Shown here: positions 28,433-37,916 of the stretch, one piece after another
Layout of the letters: each line of letters opens with the position of its first letter
Numbering within the stretch: the first letter of the stretch is position 1
NCBI GenBank assembly: GCA_020344015.1
Contig: CP070812.1
Location: forward strand, 3,802,697-3,853,221
DNA length: 50,525 nucleotides
Source of the DNA: Gemmatimonadota bacterium
GTDB lineage: Bacteria > Gemmatimonadota > Gemmatimonadetes > Palauibacterales > KS3-K002
Direction of reading: 5' to 3'
The notes under the pieces: model-generated
Told to the model about the DNA's origin: nothing
The model's database searches: none
The model's input: the letters and a program-made list of their open reading frames with translations, nothing else
Program-made: the position numbers and the translations under genes

Positions 28433-29587
28433 TTAACGTCCCCCACCGACCGAGCGCTCACCCACGCCTCGGTAGGAGACCCTCCAGATACGACCACTGC
28501 CCACATCGCTAACATATAGTGCACCGTCCGGGCCCACCAGCGCCACGACCGGCCGGCCCCAGGCGCGGCCGTCCCTTGGCAGCCAGCCGGTCACGAAGTC
28601 CTCGAATCCGACGGGGCGCCCCGCGGCCACCCGGACGCGGACCACCTTGAAGCCGGAGAGCGCCGGGCCGCCGTCAGCCGACCCGCTGAGCGCCACGAAC
28701 GCATCGCCGTGGTATTCCGCGGGGAACATGTCAGCCGTATAGAAGGCGATCCCACCCGGTGCCGAGTGCGCCGGGAAGCTCAGGACAGGGGGCGTTGTGA
28801 CATCACAGCGCTGCAGGCTTCCGTACTCCGGGTTGGGGACACGCTGACCGTAGCAGTAGGGCCAGCCGTAGTGGCGGCCACGGCGGATCACGTTGAGCTC
28901 GTCCGGCGGCAACCGGTCACCCAGTCCGAGCCGCCCCAGATCCGTCGCCCACAACTCGCCCGTCTCGGGGTGGAAGGCTAAGCCGGCGGTGAAACGCAGC
29001 CCCCGCGCCCATGTCTCCTGCTCGCCGCCTCGGATGCCGAAGCGGAGCACCGTCGCCCGGCGTGGGTCGTCCTCGCGACAAACGTCGCAGGACGCGGGGA
29101 TTGAGAGGTAGAAGGCCCGGCCCGCCGGCTCGATCAGCAAGGCGCGGCCCGCGGGCCCGTCGGTGGGTAGCGAATCGACGACGACCGTGTACTTGACTGC
29201 GGAATCGGCCTCGGGATCATGCAGGGAGATGACCCGGCCCATCTCCGCTAGCCAGAGCCCATCACCGTTCCAGCTGACGGCGCTCGGTCGATCGAGGTCA
29301 TCGATCAATGTCACGGGCTGCTCGGCGCGACCGTCGCCGTCGGCGTCGGTGAGCCGCACCAGCAGGCCCGCGTGGGAGAGCGCGACGTACAGTTCTCCGC
29401 CGGGTCCGAACGCCATGCCCCAGGGGCCAGCCAACCCCTCGGCATACGCCTCGACCACAAACCCATCCGGCACGTTGAGGCGCTCGGCCGATTGCGCGTG
29501 GACCGCCTCCGCCCACGCGTGGACAGCCACTGCGACGCCCGACACCAGACCGATGACCTGCCGCCACTGTCGATCCTTCTGATCCAT
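28433..29587 (-). CDS. Exported PQQ-type glucose/sorbosone dehydrogenase-like beta-propeller
   Basis: 384 residues from ATG 29587 (a GTG two codons upstream is the alternative). A signal-like N-terminus ends in AVHAQ. The propeller has characteristic blocks: LAGPWGMAFGPGGELYVA, DLDRPSAVSWNGDGLWLAEM, TAGLAFHPETGELWATDLGR, DELNVIRRGRHYGWPYCYG, PPVLSFPAHSAPGGIAFY and GAWG-like RAWGRPVVALVGPDGALYVSDVGSGRIWRV. Family members oxidise aldose sugars with PQQ in the periplasm, though many relatives have unproven activity. Four cysteines (two in CDVC) might form disulfides. It is the first gene of a minus-strand set ending with tatA. Confidence 0.85.
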   Translation of the reverse strand: MDQKDRQWRQVIGLVSGVAVAVHAWAEAVHAQSAERLNVPDGFVVEAYAEGLAGPWGMAFGPGGELYVALSHAGLLVRLTDADGDGRAEQPVTLIDDLDRPSAVSWNGDGLWLAEMGRVISLHDPEADSAVKYTVVVDSLPTDGPAGRALLIEPAGRAFYLSIPASCDVCREDDPRRATVLRFGIRGGEQETWARGLRFTAGLAFHPETGELWATDLGRLGLGDRLPPDELNVIRRGRHYGWPYCYGQRVPNPEYGSLQRCDVTTPPVLSFPAHSAPGGIAFYTADMFPAEYHGDAFVALSGSADGGPALSGFKVVRVRVAAGRPVGFEDFVTGWLPRDGRAWGRPVVALVGPDGALYVSDVGSGRIWRVSYRGVGERSVGGGR

Positions 29588-29718
29588 GCACACTACGCTA
29601 TACGCCGGGCGGGGCAGCGTGCAATAGCGGGCGCGCCATTGCGGCGCCGCTACGCCTGACCCAACATCGTATCCAGGCCCCGACTCAGACGAGAATGCCC
29701 CAGGAGGGAGGTCTCCCG

Positions 29719-31818
29719 ATGCTGTACCGACGCCTGGTTCCGCTCGGAGTAGCCGCGCTCGTCCTCTCTACGCCGGCCGTCGATGCGGTGGCGCAGGAAC
29801 CCTTCACTATCGAGCAGGTCCTGAGCTCGCCCTTCCCAACTGACCTGACCGCTGCACCGGTAGGCGCGGCTGTCGCCTGGGTGTTCAACGCCCAGGGGCT
29901 GCGCAACATCTGGGTGGCGGTAGGGCCGGACTACGCGGCCCGTCGATTGACGAGCTACGGTGAGGACGACGGACAGGCGATCGGGGGTCTGACCTGGACG
30001 CCCGACGCGGCCTCGATCGTCTACGTCCGTGGCGGCGGTGCGAACCGCCAGGGCGAGTATCCCAACCCGTGGAGCTTGCCGGAGGGAGTGTCCCAAGAGA
30101 TGTGGATCGTTGACCTGGCCGGCGGCGAGCCGCGACTGCTGACCGAAGGCTCCAGCCCGACCGTCGCGCCGACCGGCGACGTGGTCGCTTTCCTCAGGCG
30201 GGGAGACATCTTCGTTGTGCCGCTGGAGGGCGGTGACGCAGAGCCGCTGATCGAGGCGCGCGGCAGCAGCGGCTCGTTGCGCTGGTCGCCGGACGGTTCG
30301 CAGCTGGCCTTCACCAGCAGCCGCGGTGACCACAGCTTCATCGGCGTCTACGACCGCGAGCGCGACAGCATCCGCTGGCTCGACCCCAGCGTCGATCGCG
30401 ATGGGGCCCCGGTATGGTCGCCGGATGGCCGGAGGATCGCGTTCAGACGGATCCCGGCCGTTGGGGCTCCGCTGCCGTTCGGGCCGCAGCGCAGTGCGCA
30501 ACCGTGGTCGATCCGCGTCGCCGAAGTGGCGGGTGTAACGAGTCGTGAGGTGTGGCAGGCCGATGAGGGGGACGGCAGCGTGTTCCGAGGGGTGGACGCG
30601 CGGGATCAGCTCCTTTGGGGCGAAGGCGACCGCATCGTTTTCCCCTGGGAAAAGGACGGTTGGACACACCTCTACTCGGTCCCGGTCCGCGGCGGCGAAG
30701 CGACACTCCTCACACCGGGCGAGTTCGAGGTGCAGCACGTCGCCTTGAGCCCAAGCCGCAGCCGGGTCATCTACAGTTCCAACCAGGGCGACATCGACCG
30801 CCGCCACCTGTGGAGCGTCCCGGTGGACGGCGGCAGACCCACCGCCCTGACCCCAGGCAACGGCATAGAGTGGTCGCCGGCGCCGACGGCCGACGGCGGT
30901 GCCCTGGCCTTCCTGCGGTCTGACGCCCGCGGGCCGGCGCGCCCGGCAATCATGTTGGAACCGGGTCGCCCACGCGACCTGGCCCCGGAAACGCTGCCGG
31001 CCGACTTCCCCGCCGACGACCTGGTCGAGCCGCAGCCGGTGATCTTCGCGGCCGCCGATGGCATGCCGATACACGGACAGTTGTTCATGCCCAGGGGCGC
31101 GAGCACCCGCGACCGCCGACCGGCCGTGCTGTTCTTCCACGGCGGCTCGCGCCGTCAGATGCTGCTCGGCTGGCACTACCGGGGTTACTACCACAACGCC
31201 TACGCGCTGAACCAGTACCTCGCCAGCCGCGGCTATGTCGTACTGTCGGTGAACTATCGGAGCGGCATCGGCTACGGCATGGAGTTCAGGGAGGCGCTCA
31301 ACTACGGGGCGACCGGAGCCAGCGAGTTCAACGACGTGCTGGGAGGCGGCCTCTACCTGCGAAGTCTCCGCGAGGTTGACCCCGACAAGATCGGGCTCTG
31401 GGGCGGCTCGTACGGCGGCTACCTGACGGCGCTCGGACTGGCGCGAGCGTCCGACCTGTTCGCCGCCGGAGTCGATCTACACGGCGTCCACGACTGGAAC
31501 GTGGTGATCAGAAACTTCGTGCCGAGCTACGATCCCGAGACGCGGCTCGACGCCGCGCGCCTCGCCTTCGAGTCTTCGCCGATGGCGTCGATCAACACCT
31601 GGCGATCGCCGGTCCTGTTGATACATGGCGACGATGACCGCAACGTCCCGTTCAGCGAGACGGTCGATCTGGTCGCAGCACTTCGGAAGCAAGGAGTCGA
31701 GTTCGAGCAGTTGGTCTTCCCGGATGAAGTGCACGGGTTCGCGACGCACGCGCGTTGGCTGCAAGCCTATCGCGCGGCGGCCGAGTTCTTTGACAAGCAC
31801 TTGAGCGGTAGCCGGTAA
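29719..31818 (+). CDS. Exported S9-family prolyl oligopeptidase-like peptidase
   Basis: 699 residues from ATG 29719, with AGGAGGGAGG 7 bases before. A signal peptide (MLYRRLVPLGVAALVLSTPAVDAVAQ) is followed by a WD-like propeller built of WSPDG repeats (about 60-430) and an alpha/beta-hydrolase domain with the triad S564 (GGSYGGY), D640 (HGDDDRN) and H672 (VHGF). It cleaves short peptides, likely dipeptidyl or acyl-peptide type, in the periplasm. The decarboxylase gene starts 9 bases after its stop, linking peptide breakdown with amino-acid decarboxylation. Confidence 0.95.
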   Translation: MLYRRLVPLGVAALVLSTPAVDAVAQEPFTIEQVLSSPFPTDLTAAPVGAAVAWVFNAQGLRNIWVAVGPDYAARRLTSYGEDDGQAIGGLTWTPDAASIVYVRGGGANRQGEYPNPWSLPEGVSQEMWIVDLAGGEPRLLTEGSSPTVAPTGDVVAFLRRGDIFVVPLEGGDAEPLIEARGSSGSLRWSPDGSQLAFTSSRGDHSFIGVYDRERDSIRWLDPSVDRDGAPVWSPDGRRIAFRRIPAVGAPLPFGPQRSAQPWSIRVAEVAGVTSREVWQADEGDGSVFRGVDARDQLLWGEGDRIVFPWEKDGWTHLYSVPVRGGEATLLTPGEFEVQHVALSPSRSRVIYSSNQGDIDRRHLWSVPVDGGRPTALTPGNGIEWSPAPTADGGALAFLRSDARGPARPAIMLEPGRPRDLAPETLPADFPADDLVEPQPVIFAAADGMPIHGQLFMPRGASTRDRRPAVLFFHGGSRRQMLLGWHYRGYYHNAYALNQYLASRGYVVLSVNYRSGIGYGMEFREALNYGATGASEFNDVLGGGLYLRSLREVDPDKIGLWGGSYGGYLTALGLARASDLFAAGVDLHGVHDWNVVIRNFVPSYDPETRLDAARLAFESSPMASINTWRSPVLLIHGDDDRNVPFSETVDLVAALRKQGVEFEQLVFPDEVHGFATHARWLQAYRAAAEFFDKHLSGSR

Positions 31819-31827
31819 GAGGCAACG

Positions 31828-33282
31828 ATGACGCAATCGGGCGACATTCCGGTCGAAGACTTCAAGCGCGCCGCAACCCGCGCCATCGACTGGATCGCGA
31901 GCTACCTCACACATCCTGAGGAGTACCCGGTGCTCGCACAGGTCAGACCGGGTGAGATGAAGACGGCGCTACCCGCCAGCGCTCCGAAAAGCGCTGAGCC
32001 GTTGGACGGTGTCCTGGACGACTTCGAGGAGATCGTCGTACCAGGGATCACCCACTGGAATCACCCGTGCTTCTTCGCCTACTTCGGCATAACGGGGTCG
32101 GCGCCGGGAATCCTCGGCGAACTCTTGTCGGCGGCGCTCAATGTGAACGGTATGTTGTGGCAGACGTCGCCAGCGGCGACCGAGCTGGAGGAAGTCGCGC
32201 TCGATTGGCTGCGCCAAATGCTGGGGCTGCCCGAGCATTTCGACGGCGTGATTATGGATACCGCCTCGGTTTCCACCCTCTGCGCCATCGCCGCCGCCCG
32301 GCACGCGCTCTCCGACCTCGAGATCCGCGAGCGCGGCATGTCAGGCCGCAGCGATCTGCCGCTGCTGCGCCTTTATACCTCGGAGCAGGCTCACTCGTCG
32401 GTTGAGAAAGCGGCGCTCGTGCTGGGACTCGGCAAGGCGGGCGTGCGGAAGGTCCCGACCGACGACGCGTTCCGCCTGGATGCCGGCGCTCTGGAGTCGG
32501 CGATCACCGAGGACCGAGAGGCCGGACATCGGCCGTTTTGCGTGACCGCGACTGTCGGGACGACATCGACCACCAGCATCGATCCGATCCCGGCAATCGC
32601 CGAGATCTGCCGGCGCGAAGGGCTCTGGTTGCACGTCGATGCGGCGTACGCCGGTTCTGCCGCAGTCATACCGGAGTATCGCCACGTCCTCGATGGCTGC
32701 GAAGCGGCAACATCCGTTGTAGTCAACCCGCACAAGTGGCTGTTCACTCCCATCGACTGCAGCGCGCTCTACACGACACGGCCCGACGTACTCACCGGTG
32801 CCTTCAGTCTGGTGCCGGAGTATCTGCGTACCGGGGTGGACGGCGAGATCCGCAACTACATGGACTGGGGCGTTTCGCTGGGCCGGCGCTTCCGCGCCCT
32901 CAAACTGTGGATGGTCTTGCGCTGCTTCGGTACGGAAGGAATAGCGCTACGGCTCAGAGAGCACATCCGGTTGGCACAGCAGTTCGCAGGTCGGATAGAC
33001 GAGCATCCCGAGTTCGAACGGCTGGCCCCCACACCGTTGAGCGTCGTCTGCTTCCGCGCCCGCCCGGCACACATCGACAGCGACGAGGAGGCTCTGAACG
33101 CGTTCAACGAGACGCTGCTGCAGCGCCTGAACGCGGGCGGTCAGGTCTACCTGTCACACACCACACTGGACGGCCGTTACACGCTGCGGCTCGCCATCGG
33201 CAACGTGCGCACCGAGGAGAGGCACGTCGCCCGGGCCTGGGAACTCATCTGCGCCGAAGGCAAGCGACTGGCGTCCGAGTAG
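31828..33282 (+). CDS. Group II PLP-dependent amino-acid decarboxylase (aromatic-L-amino-acid decarboxylase-like)
   Basis: 484 residues. The N-terminus (DFKRAATRAIDWIASYL, then VLAQVRPGEMKTALP) and NHPCFFAYFGITGS match the aromatic amino-acid decarboxylase family. The PLP lysine is K303 in NPHKW, with HVDAAYAGSA for the cofactor aspartate and HSSVEKAALVLG earlier. Likely substrates are phenylalanine, tyrosine, DOPA or tryptophan, giving amines and CO2; the exact one cannot be read. No signal peptide, so cytosolic. It follows the S9 peptidase in the same operon and converges on the DUF5916 gene with 10 bases between stops. Confidence 0.93.
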   Translation: MTQSGDIPVEDFKRAATRAIDWIASYLTHPEEYPVLAQVRPGEMKTALPASAPKSAEPLDGVLDDFEEIVVPGITHWNHPCFFAYFGITGSAPGILGELLSAALNVNGMLWQTSPAATELEEVALDWLRQMLGLPEHFDGVIMDTASVSTLCAIAAARHALSDLEIRERGMSGRSDLPLLRLYTSEQAHSSVEKAALVLGLGKAGVRKVPTDDAFRLDAGALESAITEDREAGHRPFCVTATVGTTSTTSIDPIPAIAEICRREGLWLHVDAAYAGSAAVIPEYRHVLDGCEAATSVVVNPHKWLFTPIDCSALYTTRPDVLTGAFSLVPEYLRTGVDGEIRNYMDWGVSLGRRFRALKLWMVLRCFGTEGIALRLREHIRLAQQFAGRIDEHPEFERLAPTPLSVVCFRARPAHIDSDEEALNAFNETLLQRLNAGGQVYLSHTTLDGRYTLRLAIGNVRTEERHVARAWELICAEGKRLASE

Positions 33283-33292
33283 CCGACCTGGG

Positions 33293-35515
33293 TCAGAAGC
33301 GGATCAAGTAGGTGATCTTTACGACGGCACCGCGGTCGCTGAATTCCCACAGCGAGTCGTCGGTGCCACGCTGTTCGTTGAACACGACGTATAGATCGCT
33401 GCCCGGGGAATGGATGAAGTTGAGGCGGATCTGGGCCGACGCGGCGTTGTCGGCGTCGTTGTACTGGAGGAGCGCGTTGGCCACGAGCCTGGTGGTGAAC
33501 GCGTAGGAGAGCCGCAGCGATCCGACATTGGCGGTGAAGGCGCCACCGGGCAGATCGATCCAACTACGGGAGTACCGCAGACTCGTCGACAAGTTCGCGT
33601 TGGGATTGAAGGTCAGACTGGGTGCTACCGTGTGTATGTGACCGCCGAATGTGCCTGAGAGAGCGCCGTTGAGGCCGAGCACGACGCGACGGTTGCGACT
33701 CGTGCCGGCGAACCAGCCGAATTGCCAGAGGTCGTAGTCGCCCGGCGGCACCAAGACCTTGTCCGATATGTCGAACTCCTCGTCCACGCGGTTGAAACCG
33801 ATCTGATAGAACAGCGTGAAGCTGTCCCCCGAGTTCCACTCGGGTCCAAAGACGGGCCCGAGGGACCAATCCTGGAGCAGGCCATCGACGCGGGTGACGA
33901 GCCCCGCGAACAGGTAGAGGTCGATCTTGCGTAGGCCGAGCGCGTCGGGTCGGGGGGTGAAGCGCATGAATACGTCGGCGCGCCGGATGTCTTCCCGCGT
34001 GATGAACCCGACATCCGCGTTCGCTTCGGGGCCGATCATCAGGTATTGGGTGCTGAGCCCGAAGCGGTCTTGCTGGTAGTCCACGGCAATGCGGTAGGCG
34101 TAGTCGTCCCCGCCGGGCCCCGACGTGCCGGTGGCGGCTACGAAGCCTTGCACGTTCAGCGCGGCAGCGGGCCAAAATGACCAATCTAGGCCGCCCGCGG
34201 TGTTCCATCCGTTTGCCCAGCGGCGATCGGTGACCATCGCACCTATGAAATGACGGCCGCCGACGTCCCGCTTCACCCTAGCGACCGCGAAGTTCGAACG
34301 TGGCTCGTCGTACGCCGAATCGGTAACGACGTCGAGGAAGCCGATCGTCTGCGCGCCGACGCGCCCTGTGAGGCGAAGTCCACCCAGCAGCGGCACTTCG
34401 CCGTCCTCGGCGATCCCGATGCGTCGCGAGAAGAAGAGCAAGAACGGCGGGGGCTCAAAGCCGCCCCGGGTCCCGAACTCGAAGATCCCGGCGTTCTCGA
34501 GGAAGAACTCACGCTTCTCGGGGAAGAAGAGGCTGAACCTCGTCAGATTGACCTGCTCGTCGTCGACCTCGACCTGCGCGAAGTCGGTGTTCAGGGTCAC
34601 ATCGAGCACGAGCCCGGGGCGCACCTCGTATTTGGCGTCCAGCCCCACATCGAAGCGCGGATCGCTGTCGATTTCACCCGCCTCCTGCTCCTGGGTCCCG
34701 CCCCCGAGCACGTAGGGCTTCATCTCCAGGTTGAGGCCGGTCTGCGGCAGATCGTCCAACCCCTCGAGGTTCCCCGCTGCGCTGACTCTATGGAAGCCCT
34801 CGTTGGCTCTCGACCAACCACTCCATAGCACCTCTTCGTTCTTGCGACGGATCACGCGGTAGACGTTAAAGCCCCAAGTCCCGCGCTCGACCCCGCGCGG
34901 GTAGCGGAGGGTCCGGAACGGAATTTCCAATTCGGCGGACCAACCGTCCGCGGTTCGCTGCGCCCGCACTTCCCACACCCCGCGCCAGTCGACGTTGAAT
35001 TCGCGGCCTTCATCAGTGATCAGTGCGTCGAACTCGGCGCCGTTCGGGTTTGTCGCAAAGACGACGGCGTTGCGGTGGTCGTGGAAAGTATCGAGCAAGA
35101 TCGCGACCGCATCATCGCCGGCAAACCGGGGAACGCCCTCGAAGGGATGCGCTTCCATGACGCGGTCGCGCTGGAGAATTCGTGCGATGACAGCATCGGG
35201 CTCGCCGTCTCGGGCGCGAATGCCGATATAAATGCTGCGCTCGTCGTACACCACCCGCACTTCCGTAACCTCGGTTGCCACTTCACCCTCAAGCGGTTCC
35301 CGCTGACGGAGATCCGTCGCAACAGGCGCACGCGTCCAGAATGGCTCGTCGAGCGTACCGTCCAAGACCACAGGCTCAGAATCGCTGTCGATGCGAAGGC
35401 CGGAGAAGGATGGCCGTTCCGTATCCTGAGCAGCCAACGGCTGGCTACCCAGCAGCGTCAGTAGACTGCCCGCGAAAAACCAGGGGGCCCTCAGGCCCAG
35501 CGTTCCGTTACTCAC
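33293..35515 (-). CDS. DUF5916 outer-membrane protein with N-terminal CBM9-like domain
   Basis: 740 residues from a GTG, with a signal peptide ending PLAAQ. Residues about 35-230 form a carbohydrate-binding-family-9-like domain (VVLDGTLDEPFWTRAPVATDLRQREP, VRVVYDERSIYIGIRA, WSAELEIPFRTLRYP). The rest is DUF5916, with DVTLNTDFAQVEVDDEQVNLTRFSLFFPEKREFFLENAGIF, then repeated amphipathic strands of a barrel ending in ITYLIRF, whose final Phe is the outer-membrane insertion signal. These proteins are common in Gemmatimonadota and Bacteroidota and may be uptake or surface proteins; no function is proven. Confidence 0.92.
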   Translation of the reverse strand: MSNGTLGLRAPWFFAGSLLTLLGSQPLAAQDTERPSFSGLRIDSDSEPVVLDGTLDEPFWTRAPVATDLRQREPLEGEVATEVTEVRVVYDERSIYIGIRARDGEPDAVIARILQRDRVMEAHPFEGVPRFAGDDAVAILLDTFHDHRNAVVFATNPNGAEFDALITDEGREFNVDWRGVWEVRAQRTADGWSAELEIPFRTLRYPRGVERGTWGFNVYRVIRRKNEEVLWSGWSRANEGFHRVSAAGNLEGLDDLPQTGLNLEMKPYVLGGGTQEQEAGEIDSDPRFDVGLDAKYEVRPGLVLDVTLNTDFAQVEVDDEQVNLTRFSLFFPEKREFFLENAGIFEFGTRGGFEPPPFLLFFSRRIGIAEDGEVPLLGGLRLTGRVGAQTIGFLDVVTDSAYDEPRSNFAVARVKRDVGGRHFIGAMVTDRRWANGWNTAGGLDWSFWPAAALNVQGFVAATGTSGPGGDDYAYRIAVDYQQDRFGLSTQYLMIGPEANADVGFITREDIRRADVFMRFTPRPDALGLRKIDLYLFAGLVTRVDGLLQDWSLGPVFGPEWNSGDSFTLFYQIGFNRVDEEFDISDKVLVPPGDYDLWQFGWFAGTSRNRRVVLGLNGALSGTFGGHIHTVAPSLTFNPNANLSTSLRYSRSWIDLPGGAFTANVGSLRLSYAFTTRLVANALLQYNDADNAASAQIRLNFIHSPGSDLYVVFNEQRGTDDSLWEFSDRGAVVKITYLIRF

Positions 35516-35673
35516 CGCCGAGACACTCGAACTCTCTACGCCCTGTGGCGCCGACTATGCGAATAGGGTGAAAGCGGTTGGGGCGTCCGCCGGATGAATC
35601 GTCCATGCACTCCAGACGCCAGACATTCTAAGAGAGCCGTCCACTGCAGGGAATGGTAGTGTCTATTCGACGC

Positions 35674-36162
35674 TTACGGTTCGCCCACCGTCCCGAACGC
35701 CATTGCGTGTACCCAGTTCAGATACTCGAACGGCAGTCCGTGTATGCGAGCTCCGCGGAGCAACAGGTTCAGATACTCCTTGTCGGGCTGGCCCTGCTCA
35801 ACGACCCATCTCGGCTGAGCGACGTACGCTACGGCAGCCTGTCGGGCTCGGCGGCCCAACGGTTCGACCCAGAGGTTGGCCCGCCGATAGTGGAGGGGCA
35901 CTTCCTCGAAGGCGTCAAGTGAGGTCAGCGCCTCCTGAGGCAGGCGATACACGACACCGAGCGTGTGGCAACCGTCATCCTGCACCAGGTTCGCGACGAC
36001 TAACCGGCCGTCTTCCTCTTCACCAGCCTTATTGAAGGCGAGACGCCAGCCATCGACGCGCGCCGGCCACCCTCTCCCCAGCGGTATGCGGAGCAGCTCG
36101 GCCATGAATTCGGGATCCATGTTGCAGCCGTAGGCGAAGTAGAGAAGGCCGGGTCTCAGCAT
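35674..36162 (-). CDS. Gamma-glutamylcyclotransferase-like protein
   Basis: 162 residues. The N-terminal LLYFAYGCNMDPEFM is the glycine-loop motif of the GGCT fold, and LDAFEEVPLHYRR carries the candidate catalytic glutamate E86. Family members release 5-oxoproline from gamma-glutamyl peptides or amines in the cytosol; many bacterial members have broader or unknown substrates. No ribosome-binding site is obvious before the ATG. It is divergent from a small zinc-ribbon-like gene. Confidence 0.85.
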   Translation of the reverse strand: MLRPGLLYFAYGCNMDPEFMAELLRIPLGRGWPARVDGWRLAFNKAGEEEDGRLVVANLVQDDGCHTLGVVYRLPQEALTSLDAFEEVPLHYRRANLWVEPLGRRARQAAVAYVAQPRWVVEQGQPDKEYLNLLLRGARIHGLPFEYLNWVHAMAFGTVGEP

Positions 36163-36248
36163 GTGTGCAAGCCAGTTTCCCTTGCGATCGATCGCATTAG
36201 CCAGCGGGGTTCCGCCCTCAGGACCCCCGGGGCTATTATCGTAACCAT

Positions 36249-36650
36249 ATGGACACTCTCCCCGAGCGCCCGGAATCGATCGGCCGGGGCTTCCTCCCCG
36301 AAGTCCGGACAGAGCTGCGCTGGCAGGAGTCGGCGCTCTGGCCGGTCCGGCGGCCCTACCCGATCGAGATCCCCTGCCCCGTCTGCGGTACCTATGCGCG
36401 CTGTGACTTCCTCGGCCGGCAGCGCTGCCCGCACGGCCACGTGTTCGGCCAGCGCGCTTTCTGGAGCGGTCGTGCCTCCTCCTGCTGGTTGCTCCTCGAA
36501 GACGTAAGCGGCGGGCAGACGTATGTGTTCCCGGCGGGGCTCAGCTGGCGCGACGATTCACGGTTGGTGGTCGGGCCGGAGCCGGGGCACGCCCGCCTTC
36601 CGATATCACTACCTCAGCCGGGCACCTACCCGAAACATCACGCCGGCTGA
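36249..36650 (+). CDS. Hypothetical protein with zinc-ribbon-like CPVC...C...CPHGH motif
   Basis: 133 residues. PCPVCGTYARCDFLGRQRCPHGHVFG (about 42-67) resembles a small zinc ribbon, followed by two beta-rich segments (SSCWLLLEDVSGGQTYVFPAGLSW). I do not recognise a family. There is no clear ribosome-binding site, and its 3' end overlaps that of the convergent rocD by 13 bases. The patterned cysteines support a real gene. A 94-codon frame on the other strand at 36156-36440 has no such features. Confidence 0.5.
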   Translation: MDTLPERPESIGRGFLPEVRTELRWQESALWPVRRPYPIEIPCPVCGTYARCDFLGRQRCPHGHVFGQRAFWSGRASSCWLLLEDVSGGQTYVFPAGLSWRDDSRLVVGPEPGHARLPISLPQPGTYPKHHAG

Positions 36651-37858
36651 GGCGCCGGCGCCCGGAACACCTCGCCGATCGCGGCGAGTGCCTCCTCCAG
36701 GATCTCTCTCGTAATCACCAGCGGCGGCGCGAAGCGGACCACCTGGTAGTGGGTCTCCTTCGCCAGGATACCGCGCTCCATTAGCGCCTCGCAGAAAGGA
36801 CGCGCGGTGCCCGAGGATTCCTTGACGACGACGCCGATCATTAGCCCCCTGCCGCGGATCTCCTCGACGTGCGGCGAGCCGATGGCGCTGAGCTCGCCCA
36901 TGAACCAGTCGCCCAGCTCGGCGGCACGCTCCGGCAGCTTCTCGTCGACCAGTACGTCGAGTGCCGCGCTACCAACGGCCGCGGCCAGCGGGTTACCTCC
37001 AAAGGTGGAACCGTGATCGCCTGGCGCGAAGACGTCCATGACATCTTCGTCGGCGAGGCAGGCCGATACGGGATAGACTCCGCCGCCCAACGCTTTGCCG
37101 AGCATCACCACGTCCGGCGTGACGCCATCCCAGTGGCAACAGAGCATGCGGCCGGTGCGTCCCAGTCCGGTCTGAATCTCATCGGCCATCAGCTTGGCGT
37201 TTGCCTCCCGGCAGATCGCCTGCGCCTCTTTCATGTAGCCTTCCGGGGGTACGATCACACCTCCCTCGCCCTGCAGTGGCTCGACGAGAAAACCGACGGT
37301 GTTCTCGGTGACCGCAGCGCGCAGCGCGTCGATGTCACCGTAGGGGATGAGCTTGAAGCCGGGCGTGAAGGGCCCGAAGCCGTGGCGGTACTGTTCCTCG
37401 CTGGAGAAGCCGACGATGGTCGTCGTGCGGCCGTGGAAGTTGTTCTCGCAGACGATGATCTCGCCGGCCTCCGGAGCGACGCCTTTCACCATGTAGCCCC
37501 ACTTGCGGACCGCCTTAATCGCGGTCTCAACCGCCTCAGCGCCGGTGTTCATCGGTAGCGCCTTGTGGTAGCCGACCAGCTCGCAGAGCTGATGCAGGAA
37601 GGCACCCATCTGGTCGTTATGGAACGCTCGTGATGTCAGCGTCAGACGCTCCGCCTGATCGACTAAGGCCGCGATGATCCGGGGATGCCGGTGTCCCTGG
37701 TTGACCGCCGAGTAGGCGCTGAGCATATCCAGGTACTTGTTCCCCTCCACATCCCAAACCCAACAGCCTTCACCGCGCTCGATTACTACCGGTAACGGGT
37801 GGTAGTTGTGCGCGCTCCAGCGATCGACCTCGCGGATCAACTCTTCTGTTCGCCCCAT
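36638..37858 (-). CDS. rocD: Ornithine aminotransferase
   Basis: 406 residues, class-III PLP aminotransferase. Diagnostic segments for ornithine--oxo-acid transaminase are HNYHPLPVVIERGEG at the start, SAYSAVNQGHRHPRI, LPMNTGAEAVETAIK, ADEIQTGLGRTG (D226), the PLP lysine K255 in MLGKALGGGVYP, and STFGGNPLAAA. It converts ornithine and 2-oxoglutarate to glutamate semialdehyde and glutamate, linking arginine and proline pathways. It lies 125 bases after the D-amino-acid transaminase gene on the same strand, with a hexamer microsatellite between them. Confidence 0.95.
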   Translation of the reverse strand: MGRTEELIREVDRWSAHNYHPLPVVIERGEGCWVWDVEGNKYLDMLSAYSAVNQGHRHPRIIAALVDQAERLTLTSRAFHNDQMGAFLHQLCELVGYHKALPMNTGAEAVETAIKAVRKWGYMVKGVAPEAGEIIVCENNFHGRTTTIVGFSSEEQYRHGFGPFTPGFKLIPYGDIDALRAAVTENTVGFLVEPLQGEGGVIVPPEGYMKEAQAICREANAKLMADEIQTGLGRTGRMLCCHWDGVTPDVVMLGKALGGGVYPVSACLADEDVMDVFAPGDHGSTFGGNPLAAAVGSAALDVLVDEKLPERAAELGDWFMGELSAIGSPHVEEIRGRGLMIGVVVKESSGTARPFCEALMERGILAKETHYQVVRFAPPLVITREILEEALAAIGEVFRAPAPQPA

Positions 37859-37886
37859 CCTCGATCTCCGTCTCCGTCCTCACATC

Positions 37887-37916
37887 ATCGTAATCGTTAT
37901 CGTGATCGTTATCGTC
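37887..37916. repeat. Hexamer microsatellite ATCGTN, five units
   Basis: ATCGTA, ATCGTT, ATCGTG, ATCGTT and ATCGTC follow in register between dat and rocD, and the region continues with further TCG-rich decayed units to about 37975. The arrangement is intergenic only. Confidence 0.8.

Noticed and set aside
28387..28524. Longer start for the DUF1232 gene
   Set aside because: It would overlap the sugar dehydrogenase gene by 92 bases; an internal GTG with a ribosome-binding site fits better.
29650..31194. 514-codon open frame on the minus strand
   Set aside because: Antisense to the S9 peptidase, whose signal peptide, propeller and catalytic triad are unmistakable; high GC keeps the other strand open.
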